In this document: positions 9,577 through 17,848 of the stretch, piece after piece
Layout of the letters: each line of letters opens with the position of its first letter
Numbering within the stretch: the first letter of the stretch is position 1
DNA from: Comamonas suwonensis
GTDB taxonomy: Bacteria; Pseudomonadota; Gammaproteobacteria; Burkholderiales; Burkholderiaceae_C
Assembly (NCBI RefSeq): GCF_012844455.2
Contig: NZ_JABBCQ020000017.1
Coordinates: 61,500 to 125,499, forward strand
Direction of reading: 5' to 3'
DNA length: 64,000 nt
Notes under the pieces: model-generated
Databases searched by the model: none
Told to the model about the DNA's origin: nothing
The model's input: only the letters and a program-made list of their open reading frames with translations
Position numbers and translations under genes: made by a program

Positions 9577-10869
9577 CTATTTTGCTTGAGAAACAATGGT
9601 TTGCTCAATCAGGCGGTCATCTCCGAGGATGATCATGGCAAACAGCAGCTCGTCCAGATTGCGCGCCTGAGCCGTCTTACGCTCCAAGAGCGGCGTGCAA
9701 GCCGGGTTGATGACTACAAAGTCTGCCTCGCAGCCGGGCTGCAGATTGCCAATCACGCCACCCAGGCCCAACGCCCGCGCCGCGCCCGCCGTGTGCTGCC
9801 ACCACAGGTTTTGTGGCGACAGGCTTTGACCCTGCTTGGCATGACCCTCGCGACCCACCACATAGGCGGCCTGCATGGTACGAAACGGCGAAAAACTCAT
9901 GCCGCCGCCCACATCGCTGGCCAGACCGTAGAGCATGTTCGATACGTCGGCCTTGAGGTAGTCGAAGTAGCCACTGGACAAGAACAGATTGCTGGTCGGG
10001 CTCACTGCGGCTGCCGAGCGGGTGCTCTGCATCAGCTGTCTATCGGTTTCATCCAGCCAGATGCTGTGCGCGTACACCGCCCGCTCGCGCATCAGGCCAA
10101 AATCGTCGTACACGGCCAGATAGCTGCGCGCCGCAGGAAACAGCTCTTTGACCCAGGCGATTTCGTCCAGATTCTCGGCCACATGGGACTGAATCCAGAC
10201 ATCGGAATATTTAGCCGCCAGCTCGCCCGCACCGCGCAGTTGCGCCTCGGTGCTGGTGGGCGCAAAGCGCGGGGTGATGGCGTAGCCCAGGCGATCCACG
10301 CCATGCCAGCGATTGATCAGGATCTCGGTGTCGATCAGGCCTTGCTCGGTATCATCGCGCACGCCATCGGGGCTGTTGCGGTCTTGCAGCACCTTGCCGG
10401 CAATCATGCGCATGCTGCGCTTTTGCGCCGCCGTCATGATGGCATCGACCGATGCGGGATGCGAGGTGGCAAAGGCCAGCGCCGTGGTCACGCCGTTGCG
10501 CAACAGCTCATCCATGAAAAATTCGGCCACGCCATCAGCGTATTCGCGGTCATGAAAGCGCGACTCGTGCGGGAAGGTGTAGTTCTCCAGCCAGGGCAGC
10601 AGGCCGGGGGCCGGTGCGCCGATCACATCGGTTTGCGGGTAGTGAATGTGCATGTCCACAAAGCCCGGAGCCAGCAGCTTGCCTGGCAGGTGGATGACTT
10701 CCACCCCTTCGCGCTGAATGTACTGATCGGCCAGCGCCTGCCAGCTGCCCGCAGCCACTACGCGCTGACGGCCCGAGGCATCTGCCGCCACGGCCAGCAG
10801 GGCGTCGGAGTCATAAACAGCCTGGCCGTCATCGGCAAAGCGCAGCAGGGCACTACGGTAGATTTTCAT
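9577..10869 (-). CDS. guaD: Guanine deaminase
   Basis: Zinc amidohydrolase converting guanine to xanthine. The metal-binding motifs appear in order: FVDMHIHYPQ, where the HxH is followed by the Gln typical of guanine deaminases, then SHVAE, VYAHSIWLD and ASDVGGG. The start at 10869 (MKIYRSALLRF) gives 430 residues, a normal length; an in-frame extension to 10971 would add an atypical basic leader. A BMP-family binding-protein gene lies upstream on the same strand, and the wider neighbourhood holds most purine-degradation steps, so this enzyme probably feeds xanthine to that route. Confidence 0.92.
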   Translation of the reverse strand: MKIYRSALLRFADDGQAVYDSDALLAVAADASGRQRVVAAGSWQALADQYIQREGVEVIHLPGKLLAPGFVDMHIHYPQTDVIGAPAPGLLPWLENYTFPHESRFHDREYADGVAEFFMDELLRNGVTTALAFATSHPASVDAIMTAAQKRSMRMIAGKVLQDRNSPDGVRDDTEQGLIDTEILINRWHGVDRLGYAITPRFAPTSTEAQLRGAGELAAKYSDVWIQSHVAENLDEIAWVKELFPAARSYLAVYDDFGLMRERAVYAHSIWLDETDRQLMQSTRSAAAVSPTSNLFLSSGYFDYLKADVSNMLYGLASDVGGGMSFSPFRTMQAAYVVGREGHAKQGQSLSPQNLWWQHTAGAARALGLGGVIGNLQPGCEADFVVINPACTPLLERKTAQARNLDELLFAMIILGDDRLIEQTIVSQAK

Positions 10870-10971
10870 GAGCAAGAGCTTACGCGCCAGATCCGGCGAG
10901 CGGAACACGGCGGCGCTTATAGGGGCTATACGATTGAGCGCAGGCTTACGCTTAACCGCTATTAAAAACAA

Positions 10972-11047
10972 AGCTGCTTGCGCCTGTTATTCATAGGGTT
11001 CATGCATTTATTTACATGAAAACTAATAAAAACAAGCGCAAGCAGCT
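10972..11047. repeat. Palindromic intergenic repeat (AGCTGCTTGCGC family)
   Basis: Perfect 12-bp arms AGCTGCTTGCGC (10972-10983) and GCGCAAGCAGCT (11036-11047) enclose a 52-base interior that contains a further TTCATG/CATGAA pairing. It sits between the BMP gene and guaD. Related elements occur at 19546-19590, 25693-25727 and 42700-42791. Confidence 0.7.
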
Positions 11048-11076
11048 ACGATTTTAAAAGCACTGCAGAGCGGCTA

Positions 11077-12171
11077 TCAGCGTGGCAAGGCGCCAATCAC
11101 ACCTTCGGCCAGCCAGTTCATCTCCAGAATCTGCGCGTCGGTCAGCGTCGCTCCAGCGGGGATGCGCACAGCGCCAGCGTTGTCACGCACGGCCTGCTTG
11201 CCTGCGGAAAATGGCACGAGCTGACCCTTGGCCATCTGTTTTTCACGCATCAGCACCTCATCGCGCGCCGACTTGCTGAGCTTGGGGCCAAAGCCTTCCA
11301 CGCCCACCATGCCGTCTTTCACGCCACCCCAGAAGTCCTGACTCTTCCAGCGGCCATCCAGCACCGCCTTGGCGCGCTGCTCGTAGTACTTGCCCCAGCG
11401 GTGGGTGACGGCCAGCAGTTGGGCATCCGGCGCGACCTTGCGCATATCAGTGTGAAAGGCAATCGCCATCTTGCCCCGCTCCTGCGCAGCCTGCATGACG
11501 GCTGTTGATGCGACCTGAAACGCCACCACATCCACATCCTGATTGAACAGTGTCATGGCCGCCTCGCGCTCGCGTGGCGGGTCAAACCAGTTGTCCAGCC
11601 AGATCACGCGCACCTGCGCCTTCGGGTTGACGCTGCGCATGCCTAAAGCGAAAGCGTTGATGCCCTGCAGCACTTCAGGAATGGGGAAACCGGCCACAAA
11701 GCCCGCCACGCCCGTCTTGCTGGCGCGCGCTGCGGCAATGCCCGAGAGATAGCGCCCCTCGTAATGCCGGGCATTGGCCGTGGCCACGTTGTCCTGGCGC
11801 TTGTAGCCGGTGAGGTTTTCAAACTTCACATGGGGAAAATCGCGCGCCACCTTGAGCGTGGGCTCCATATAGCCAAAGCTGGTGGTAAAGATCAGCTGGT
11901 TGCCGCTGGCAGCCAGGTCGCGCAGCACGCGCTCGGCATCGGCGCCTTCGGCCACGTTATCGACGGCCGTGGTCTGCACCTGGGCACCCAGCGCGGCCTG
12001 CATGGCTTTGCGGCCATCTTCATGCTGGCGCGTCCAGCCGGCATCCAGCACGGGGGTGACGTAGACAAAGGCGGCTTTGAGCGGTTGCGCGGCGGCGACC
12101 ATGCCGACGCTGGAAGTCAGCAGCAAGGCGGCTGCCAGCTGGGCCAGGCGATGAGTGTTTTTGAACATCAT
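11077..12171 (-). CDS. BMP-family (PnrA-like) substrate-binding protein, probable purine or nucleoside ABC uptake
   Basis: Binding protein of the BMP family, whose characterised members bind purine nucleosides or related ligands for ABC importers. A signal peptide is visible (hydrophobic LAQLAAALLLTSSVGMVAAA, likely cut after AAA), but there is no lipobox cysteine, unlike the two BMP paralogues at 27.9-30.4 kb, so this one is probably free in the periplasm. The body carries family signatures such as AFVYVTPVLDAGWTRQHEDG and FTTSFGYMEPTLKVA. No permease or ATPase genes lie nearby; it may share the transporter at 30.4-34 kb. Its position upstream of guaD suggests guanine or guanosine. Confidence 0.85.
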   Translation of the reverse strand: MMFKNTHRLAQLAAALLLTSSVGMVAAAQPLKAAFVYVTPVLDAGWTRQHEDGRKAMQAALGAQVQTTAVDNVAEGADAERVLRDLAASGNQLIFTTSFGYMEPTLKVARDFPHVKFENLTGYKRQDNVATANARHYEGRYLSGIAAARASKTGVAGFVAGFPIPEVLQGINAFALGMRSVNPKAQVRVIWLDNWFDPPREREAAMTLFNQDVDVVAFQVASTAVMQAAQERGKMAIAFHTDMRKVAPDAQLLAVTHRWGKYYEQRAKAVLDGRWKSQDFWGGVKDGMVGVEGFGPKLSKSARDEVLMREKQMAKGQLVPFSAGKQAVRDNAGAVRIPAGATLTDAQILEMNWLAEGVIGALPR

Positions 12172-12316
12172 GATGTGGATTGCGTCAATTGCGTGATGCA
12201 ACTCATAGCGTTCGGAGTTGAGTCAGGGCTACACAAGGCGGCAAGCCATCGCACCAAAGCACGCACCAGCGAGTGCAGCGCCATCAGGGCGAACGAAGCG
12301 GATGTGCAAAAGCCAT

Positions 12317-12357
12317 GCACCGCTCACGAACCAAAGTTGGATTTGAACGTGAGGTGC
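12317..12357 (-). promoter_or_regulatory. Stem-loop in the leader upstream of the BMP gene
   Basis: A hairpin with paired segments GCAC/GTGC and CTCACG/CGTGAG, a two-base bulge, and an inner CCAA/TTGG pairing. It lies about 146 bases upstream of the BMP start in a 468-base stretch (12172-12639) without genes. Function unknown; it may belong to the same structured leader as 12402-12453. Confidence 0.4.
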
Positions 12358-12401
12358 TTATGCAGCGCGGCCAGCAGAACGTGGCGCAGCGGCAGCTGGA
12401 A

Positions 12402-12453
12402 AGACAAATCGGATGCAGAGATCATCGCCCACGCACAGGTGGTTGATTTGTCT
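12402..12453 (-). promoter_or_regulatory. Structured leader element (possible riboswitch) upstream of the BMP gene
   Basis: Perfect 9-bp outer stem (AGACAAATC at 12402-12410 with GATTTGTCT at 12445-12453), an inner CCAC/GTGG hairpin, and a strongly asymmetric internal loop (2 bases on one side, 18 on the other). The only gene downstream within reach is the minus-strand BMP gene. Such a layout fits a small ligand-binding RNA, but no known class could be confirmed by eye. Confidence 0.4.
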
Positions 12454-12639
12454 GCGTATTTTAGAAGTAACGCTCTTCATGGACTACCTCGACGGGATAG
12501 CGGATGGGACAGTCTGCGCGGCAGGGCGTGCAGACACGAGCCGCTATTGTCCTGCCAATTCAGGCCGCAGGTGGCTTGCTGCAGCGATTCCCTCAGAGCC
12601 GGGCAGTGGCTTTATCGCACCGGCCGGCTTAGAAACCGT

Positions 12640-13536
12640 TTACTCAATACAGGCCTTGGCCACGGCCAGAAAGGCGCGCACGGCGGGAGAGTTTTCGCGC
12701 TCGCGGTAGGCCAGAGCCATGTGCACCTGCTCTTTGAAGTCGCTCAGCGGCCTGAAGATGACGCCCGGCTGGTTCACCAGCCGGTTGGACTCTGGCAGCA
12801 CCACAATGCCGTAGCCCGCAGCCGCCAGGCTGGTGGCGGTAATGAAGTCATTGACACGATACGCCTCGCGGGCTGAGAAGCCTGCCGCTTCGGCCAGCCG
12901 CGCCAGCACGTCGGCAAAGCCCTCGCTCTCATTCACAAACTGCGGTGCGATAAAGGTCTGGCCGCGCAGGTCGGCGGCGCTGATGGTGGCATTGCGCGCC
13001 AGCGGGTGGTTCTCGGCCATGGCAACCATAAAGGGCTCGCTGTGCACGATGATGGCTTTGACGCCCTCCGGGTAGCGGCGGCGCGGGCGCAGCAGCCCCG
13101 CATCAATCTCGCCTTGCTGCAGGGCCTGTAGCTGACGCGGTGTTTCCATGGCCAGCACCTGCATGTGCACCTGCTCATGACCGGGTCTAAACCGGGTCAG
13201 CACCCGCGCCAACATGCCCGAGGTCACGGCCGACGAGATATAGCCAAGCTTGACATGGCCGCTCATGCCCTGCGCGGCCAGCAGGCCGATTTGCTGGGCC
13301 CGCTCCATGTGGCGCAGCACGGCCACCGCTTCTTCATAGAGCAGCTCACCCGCATCGGTCAGCGTGATGGGCTTGCGCTTGTTGCGCTGCAGCAGACGCA
13401 CGCCCAATTGCTGCTCCAGCTGCTGCACCTGCACGCTGACCGCTGACTGAGCCACACCCAGCTTGTCTGCGGCGCGAGAGAAATGCAGCTCCTGGGCCAC
13501 AGTGACGAAGTGCTCTAGTTGCCTGTAGCTGAGCAT
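12640..13536 (-). CDS. LysR-family regulator, probable controller of the glutarate genes
   Basis: A 298-residue LysR-type regulator: N-terminal winged helix-turn-helix (LHFSRAADKLGVAQSAVSVQVQQLE, residues about 18-42) and a C-terminal co-inducer domain. It is divergent from glaH across 108 bases that hold an inverted repeat (13544-13568) suitable for a LysR protein, so it probably regulates glaH and the following dehydrogenase. In other bacteria this pathway is controlled by the GntR-type CsiR; a LysR regulator here is inferred from position only. Confidence 0.88.
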   Translation of the reverse strand: MLSYRQLEHFVTVAQELHFSRAADKLGVAQSAVSVQVQQLEQQLGVRLLQRNKRKPITLTDAGELLYEEAVAVLRHMERAQQIGLLAAQGMSGHVKLGYISSAVTSGMLARVLTRFRPGHEQVHMQVLAMETPRQLQALQQGEIDAGLLRPRRRYPEGVKAIIVHSEPFMVAMAENHPLARNATISAADLRGQTFIAPQFVNESEGFADVLARLAEAAGFSAREAYRVNDFITATSLAAAGYGIVVLPESNRLVNQPGVIFRPLSDFKEQVHMALAYRERENSPAVRAFLAVAKACIE

Positions 13537-13543
13537 GAAAACC

Positions 13544-13568
13544 TTTTAATCTGAATTAATTATTAAAA
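13544..13568. promoter_or_regulatory. LysR binding-site candidate between the regulator and glaH
   Basis: Inverted repeat with 7-bp arms TTTTAAT and ATTAAAA separated by 11 bases, in the A+T-rich divergent intergenic region. Spacing and place fit a LysR recognition site; the low-complexity arms weaken the case. Confidence 0.4.
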
Positions 13569-13644
13569 AATGCATTTAAACCCGTAGATCGTATCAAACA
13601 AGAAGTATTCAATCACACCATTCCTGATTGAAGTACCACTCGCC

Positions 13645-14568
13645 ATGAACGCTACCCCCCCCCAGAACCTGATCCAGCCAGCAAAATACGAGATCGCGCC
13701 CCACCCCGAGCACCCTCGCCTGCTGAAGCTGACTCTGAACCCTGAAGCGCTGTCCGCCTACCTTGCCGACGTGAAGAGCATCGACGTGCAGAACCTGGAG
13801 TACGTACCCTTCATGCGCTTTCACATGGCTCGCCGCCTGATTGCCCATCTGGGTCAGGATTTTGCGGACACGCTGGTGCGCATCACCAAAGACCGCAAGC
13901 ACGGCGGCTTTGTGCTGGGTCTGGAAGGCCTGACACAGGACAGCGACGAATACGTGAAGTTCGGTACCGCCATCGGCCACATTCTTGGCCCGAGCAACCA
14001 CGACTCCATGTCCAACAAGTACTACGCGCGCTTCCTGGTCAAGCACACGGACGCCAGTGACTCCTATCTGCGTCAGGCCTACCGCCTGTTCACCATGCAC
14101 ACCGACGGCACCTTCGTGACCGAAGCCACCGACTGGTTGCTGATGATGAAATTCGACGAAAAGAACGCCGTGGGCGGCGAGTCGCGCTTCCTGCACCTGG
14201 ACGACTGGAGCGAGCTGGACCGCTTTGTGCAAGACCCCATGGGTGCCAAGCCCCTGCTGTACAAGGCTCCCGGCTCCAAGAACGTGAACGAACGCGTGGA
14301 ACGCCCGGTGTTCTTCCACGGCGAGTTCGGCCTGTCCATGTCTTTCATCGACCAGTTTGTGCAGCCTGCCAATGACGCAGAAGCCCACTACCTGCAGAGT
14401 CTGTCGGAATCCATGGAAAATTCACCCGGCACCCGCACCGTGAGCCTGCCCGCAGGCGATCTGGTGGTGCTGAACAACTACTTCTATGTGCACGGCCGCG
14501 CACCTTTTGAGCGCAACGAGCAACTGCACCGCGAGCTGATGCGCCAACGTGGCACATTTGCTCAGTAA
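13645..14568 (+). CDS. glaH: Glutarate 2-hydroxylase GlaH (CsiD family)
   Basis: Fe(II)/2-oxoglutarate-dependent dioxygenase converting glutarate to L-2-hydroxyglutarate in lysine/glutarate catabolism. The 307-residue protein resembles E. coli CsiD along its whole length. Shared stretches include YYARF near residue 127, SDSYLRQ near 139, the iron-binding MHTDGTFV (His152, Asp154), DDWSELD, MSFIDQFVQP and the C-terminal NNYFYVHGR (iron-binding His near 283) with ELMRQRG. In other genomes it is followed by the FAD enzyme LhgO; here an FMN-dependent hydroxyacid dehydrogenase takes that place. Confidence 0.92.
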   Translation: MNATPPQNLIQPAKYEIAPHPEHPRLLKLTLNPEALSAYLADVKSIDVQNLEYVPFMRFHMARRLIAHLGQDFADTLVRITKDRKHGGFVLGLEGLTQDSDEYVKFGTAIGHILGPSNHDSMSNKYYARFLVKHTDASDSYLRQAYRLFTMHTDGTFVTEATDWLLMMKFDEKNAVGGESRFLHLDDWSELDRFVQDPMGAKPLLYKAPGSKNVNERVERPVFFHGEFGLSMSFIDQFVQPANDAEAHYLQSLSESMENSPGTRTVSLPAGDLVVLNNYFYVHGRAPFERNEQLHRELMRQRGTFAQ

Positions 14569-14593
14569 CGCCTGACACTTAGATGTTTCTGTC

Positions 14594-14626
14594 ACGCCCC
14601 CGTGCACCGCAAGTGTGCGGGGGCGT
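14594..14626 (+). other. GC-rich hairpin between glaH and the FMN dehydrogenase gene
   Basis: Nine-bp stem (ACGCCCCCG with CGGGGGCGT), extendable with G-T pairs, in the 101-base gap. No T-run follows, so it may stabilise or partly attenuate the message rather than fully terminate it. Confidence 0.5.
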
Positions 14627-14669
14627 AGCCAGTTAAGCCCCCCTGACTTTCGCTCTCGAAGCTCCTACC

Positions 14670-15911
14670 ATGGCATCGTCACAAGCCCCCTCTGCAAACC
14701 CAGCCCTCGCCCCTAAGGCGCAAGCCGCCTACGGCCAACGCGCAGGGCTCCCCCGTCATCTGCAGAACATCTTGTCGCTGCAGGACTTCGAGGCCGCTGC
14801 CCGCAAACACCTGCCCCGCCCCCTCTACGGCTATGTCTCGGGTGCAGCGGAAGATTGCGTCTCCCTGCAGGCCAACCGCGACAGCTTTCAGCAATACGGC
14901 TTCAGCTCCAAGGTCATGGTGGATGTGTCGCAGCGCAACCAGAAGGTCGAGCTGTTCGGTCAGACCTGGGACTCGCCGTTTGGCGTGGCCCCCGTGGGCA
15001 TCAGCGCCATCTCCGCCTACCGCGGCGACCTGGTGCTGGCGCAAACGGCTGCCGCCAATCGCATTCCCGCCATCATGAGCGGCACCTCCCTCATTCCCAT
15101 GGAGGACGTGGCCAAGGCCGCGCCCTCTACCTGGTTTCAGGCCTATCTGCCCGGCGATACCTCGCGCATTGATGGCCTGATCGACCGCATCGAAGCCGCA
15201 GGCTTTGGCACCTTGGTCATCACCGTGGACATTCCCGTCTGGGCCAACCGTGAAAACAATGTGCGCACCGGTTTCTCCATGCCGCTGCGCCCCTCCCTGC
15301 GCCTGGCTTATGACGGCATCACCCGCCCGCGCTGGATGGTGGGCACCATGCTGCGCACCCTGATCAACCACGGCATGCCGCACTTCGAGAACTCGTTTGC
15401 CACGCGCGGCGCACCCCTGCTGTCCAACACCGCCATCCGTGACACCGCCGGCCGCGACCACCTGAACTGGAGGAACATCGAGCGCATTCGCCAGCGTTGG
15501 AAGGGCAACCTCGTTATCAAGGGCATCCTGAACGAAGACGATGCCGTGATGGCCGCCGACATCGGCGCGCAAGGCATCGTGGTCAGCAACCATGGCGGCC
15601 GCCAGCTCGACGGCGTGGTCGCCCCGCTGCAAATGCTGCCGTATGTGGTGGACCGCGTAGGCCACCGTACCGCCGTGATGATGGACAGTGGCATCCGCCG
15701 CGGCAGCGATGTGCTCAAGGCCATGGCCCTGGGTGCACGCATGGTGTTTCTGGGTCGCCCCTTCATGTACGCCGCCGCCGTGGGTGGTGCGCAAGGCGTG
15801 GATCACGCCATTACGCTGCTGCGCGATGAAGTCGATCGCAATATGGCGATGCTGGGTGCGACCTCCATGGCCGAGATCACCAAGGACTGCCTGCGCTCGA
15901 CACCGCGCTGA
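14670..15911 (+). CDS. FMN-dependent alpha-hydroxyacid dehydrogenase, possible L-2-hydroxyglutarate dehydrogenase
   Basis: A 413-residue member of the L-lactate dehydrogenase/glycolate oxidase family. Visible family features are YGYVSGAAED near residue 50, APVGISAI (FMN site), the TVDIP barrel strand, KGIL, the catalytic SNHGGRQLDG, DSGIRRGSDVLKA and GRPFMYAAA. It oxidises an L-2-hydroxyacid with electron transfer to quinone or oxygen. Being directly downstream of glaH, whose product is L-2-hydroxyglutarate, it may regenerate 2-oxoglutarate in place of LhgO. That assignment is inferred from position; lactate or mandelate-type substrates remain possible. Confidence 0.88.
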   Translation: MASSQAPSANPALAPKAQAAYGQRAGLPRHLQNILSLQDFEAAARKHLPRPLYGYVSGAAEDCVSLQANRDSFQQYGFSSKVMVDVSQRNQKVELFGQTWDSPFGVAPVGISAISAYRGDLVLAQTAAANRIPAIMSGTSLIPMEDVAKAAPSTWFQAYLPGDTSRIDGLIDRIEAAGFGTLVITVDIPVWANRENNVRTGFSMPLRPSLRLAYDGITRPRWMVGTMLRTLINHGMPHFENSFATRGAPLLSNTAIRDTAGRDHLNWRNIERIRQRWKGNLVIKGILNEDDAVMAADIGAQGIVVSNHGGRQLDGVVAPLQMLPYVVDRVGHRTAVMMDSGIRRGSDVLKAMALGARMVFLGRPFMYAAAVGGAQGVDHAITLLRDEVDRNMAMLGATSMAEITKDCLRSTPR

Positions 15912-15967
15912 TGCGCTGCTGAGATCGTGCTGACACATGCCACTGCTTCAGCCGCATCAAAACGATC

Positions 15968-16867
15968 TCAGCCTTCAAACCCTTCTGTCAGATTTTCTTT
16001 GAGGTGATTCACAAACGACGCAATACGGGAAGAAAGTGCCGTGTTGCGGTAATACACCGCATTGATGGGCTGGCGCACCTCCAGGGTCTGACGGGGAAAA
16101 AGCTGCTGCAAGCGCCCCGCTTTGCGCTCGGTCTGCGTCATGAAATCCGACAGGCAGACAATGCCAGCTCCTTGCAGCGCCAGCTCCAGCAAGGTTTCTC
16201 CGCTGCTGGCGCGAACCGTGGGTTCGATATGCAGCGTCTGGCCATCGGCACCGACCAGCGGCCAGTCATTCAGAGACTCTGGCTGCATAAACCCCAGCAG
16301 CGGGTGTTTTGTCAGCTCCTCCACACTGCGCGGCATACCGTACTCTGCCAAATAGCCGGGGCTGGCCAGCACGCGAATACCGCTGCTGGCTATGGGCGTG
16401 GCATGCAAGCTTGAGTCCTTGAGGCTGCCAATGCGAATCGCCACATCGGTGCGCCGCTCCAGCAGGTCAATCACTCCCTCGTTGCTCGTCAGCTCCAGTT
16501 GCACCTGCGGATAACGCGCACGATAACTGGCAACCAGCGGCACGATGACATGGCGCATGAACGGAGAGGCGGCATCCACCCGCAAACGCCCCTCTGGCTG
16601 ATTGCGGCGCAGCGTCATCAACTCCTCGGTCTCATGCACAGACGCCACGATCTGCCTTGCCCGTGCGAGAAAAATCGCCCCTTCCTCGGTCAACTCCAGC
16701 CGCCGGGTGCTGCGACGCATCAGTGTTGTACTGAGCTTGGCCTCCAGCCTTGCCAGGGTACGACTGGTGGCCGAGATGGTTTGCCCTAGCTGCTCAGCCG
16801 CGCCGGTGATGGAGCCGCTGTCCACCACGGTGATAAAGGCCTGCATTTCATCGAGTGTGATCTTCAT
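15968..16867 (-). CDS. LysR-family regulator divergent from dkgB
   Basis: A 299-residue LysR-type regulator with an N-terminal helix-turn-helix (SITGAAEQLGQTISATSRTLARLE, residues about 19-42) and the usual substrate-binding domain with the family phrase VDLLERRTDVAIRIG-like (VIDLLERRTDVAIRIG). It is divergent from dkgB and the exporter. An inverted repeat overlaps its own start codon, suggesting autoregulation and control of the divergent genes. The inducer is unknown. Confidence 0.88.
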   Translation of the reverse strand: MKITLDEMQAFITVVDSGSITGAAEQLGQTISATSRTLARLEAKLSTTLMRRSTRRLELTEEGAIFLARARQIVASVHETEELMTLRRNQPEGRLRVDAASPFMRHVIVPLVASYRARYPQVQLELTSNEGVIDLLERRTDVAIRIGSLKDSSLHATPIASSGIRVLASPGYLAEYGMPRSVEELTKHPLLGFMQPESLNDWPLVGADGQTLHIEPTVRASSGETLLELALQGAGIVCLSDFMTQTERKAGRLQQLFPRQTLEVRQPINAVYYRNTALSSRIASFVNHLKENLTEGFEG

Positions 16868-16888
16868 ATTTGAATTTTTATCAAATAT
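16866..16888. promoter_or_regulatory. LysR binding-site candidate overlapping the regulator start
   Basis: Perfect 8-bp arms ATATTTGA and TCAAATAT separated by seven bases. The left arm overlaps the lysR start codon, so occupancy would block that gene. Confidence 0.55.
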
Positions 16889-17015
16889 TTTTTACCCATA
16901 CATGTCTTTTTAGTTAATAAACAAAAGAACACACTTGCATTGTTCTCAGCCCTGCACGGGTTGATCGTTATCGCAACCGGGCATCCGCAAAGGAATGCCC
17001 TCAAGGAGTTTTTGT

Positions 17016-17819
17016 ATGAACCATGTTCCAGCTTTCGGCGTGGGCACTTTTCGCCTGCAAGGCCAGGTCGTTGTGGATTCCGTGCGCAACGCACTCGAAG
17101 TCGGCTACCGGGCTATCGATACGGCACAGATCTATGGCAACGAAGCAGAGGTAGGCCAAGCCATCAAAGAAGCCGCCATTCCACGCGAGCAGCTCTTCAT
17201 CACCACCAAGATCTGGGTGGACAACTTGTCCAGCAGCAAGCTCATCCCCAGCCTGCAGGACAGCCTGCGCAAGCTGGGCACCGAACAGGTAGACCTGACA
17301 CTGATTCACTGGCCCGCCTTTCAGAACGTCGCTCTGGAAGAAGCCATGACGGCGCTGGCAGAAGCCAAGGCCCAGGGCCTGACGCGTCTGATCGGCGTGT
17401 CCAACTTCAATATCGACCTGACACAGCAAGCCATTGCCGCCGTGGGAAAAAGCGAAATCGCCACCAACCAGATCGAGCTAAGCCCCTATCTGCAAAGCCC
17501 CAAGCTGGTGAGCTTTCTGCAAAGCCAGAACATTGATGTGACGTCCTACATGACGCTGGCCTACGGCAAGGTGCTGGGCGAGCCTGTCATCGCGCAGATT
17601 GCACAGAACCACCAAGCAACGCCGGCACAAGTCGCGCTGGCATGGGCCTTGCAGCGCGGCTTTGCCGTCATTCCATCCTCCACCAAACGCGAGAATCTGG
17701 CCAGCAATCTGCTCGCGCAGAAGCTGCAACTGACAGACAGCGAAATGGCACTGATGGCAGCACTGGAGCGCAACGGACGCGAGGTGAACCCCGAAGGTCT
17801 CGCCCCCCTCTGGGACTGA
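17016..17819 (+). CDS. dkgB: Aldo-keto reductase DkgB (2,5-diketo-D-gluconate reductase B type)
   Basis: NADPH-dependent reductase of small carbonyls; E. coli DkgB reduces methylglyoxal and 2,5-diketogluconate. Similarity to DkgB is strong throughout: [25 protein letters not shown] with the catalytic Asp and Tyr, [18 protein letters not shown] with the catalytic His, [19 protein letters not shown], and C-terminal GLAPLWD. The ATG at 17016 follows AAGGAG at eight bases; an upstream in-frame start at 16995 lacks this. The product is 267 residues. It is followed 29 bases later by an MFS exporter gene, probably in the same operon. Confidence 0.92.
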   Translation: MNHVPAFGVGTFRLQGQVVVDSVRNALEVGYRAIDTAQIYGNEAEVGQAIKEAAIPREQLFITTKIWVDNLSSSKLIPSLQDSLRKLGTEQVDLTLIHWPAFQNVALEEAMTALAEAKAQGLTRLIGVSNFNIDLTQQAIAAVGKSEIATNQIELSPYLQSPKLVSFLQSQNIDVTSYMTLAYGKVLGEPVIAQIAQNHQATPAQVALAWALQRGFAVIPSSTKRENLASNLLAQKLQLTDSEMALMAALERNGREVNPEGLAPLWD

Positions 17820-17848
17820 GTCAGCACACCGCAAACAGATCGCCATTT

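Noticed and set aside
8971..10965. Long plus-strand open frame opposite dcd and guaD
   Set aside because: It mirrors two well-supported genes in a high-G+C region, has no family resemblance, and spans their intergenic gap; it is a codon-bias shadow.
12331..12357. Minus-strand sequence resembling a tRNA T-loop (GTTCAAATCC)
   Set aside because: No acceptor, D or anticodon arms can be folded around it; the pairing seen is a simple hairpin.
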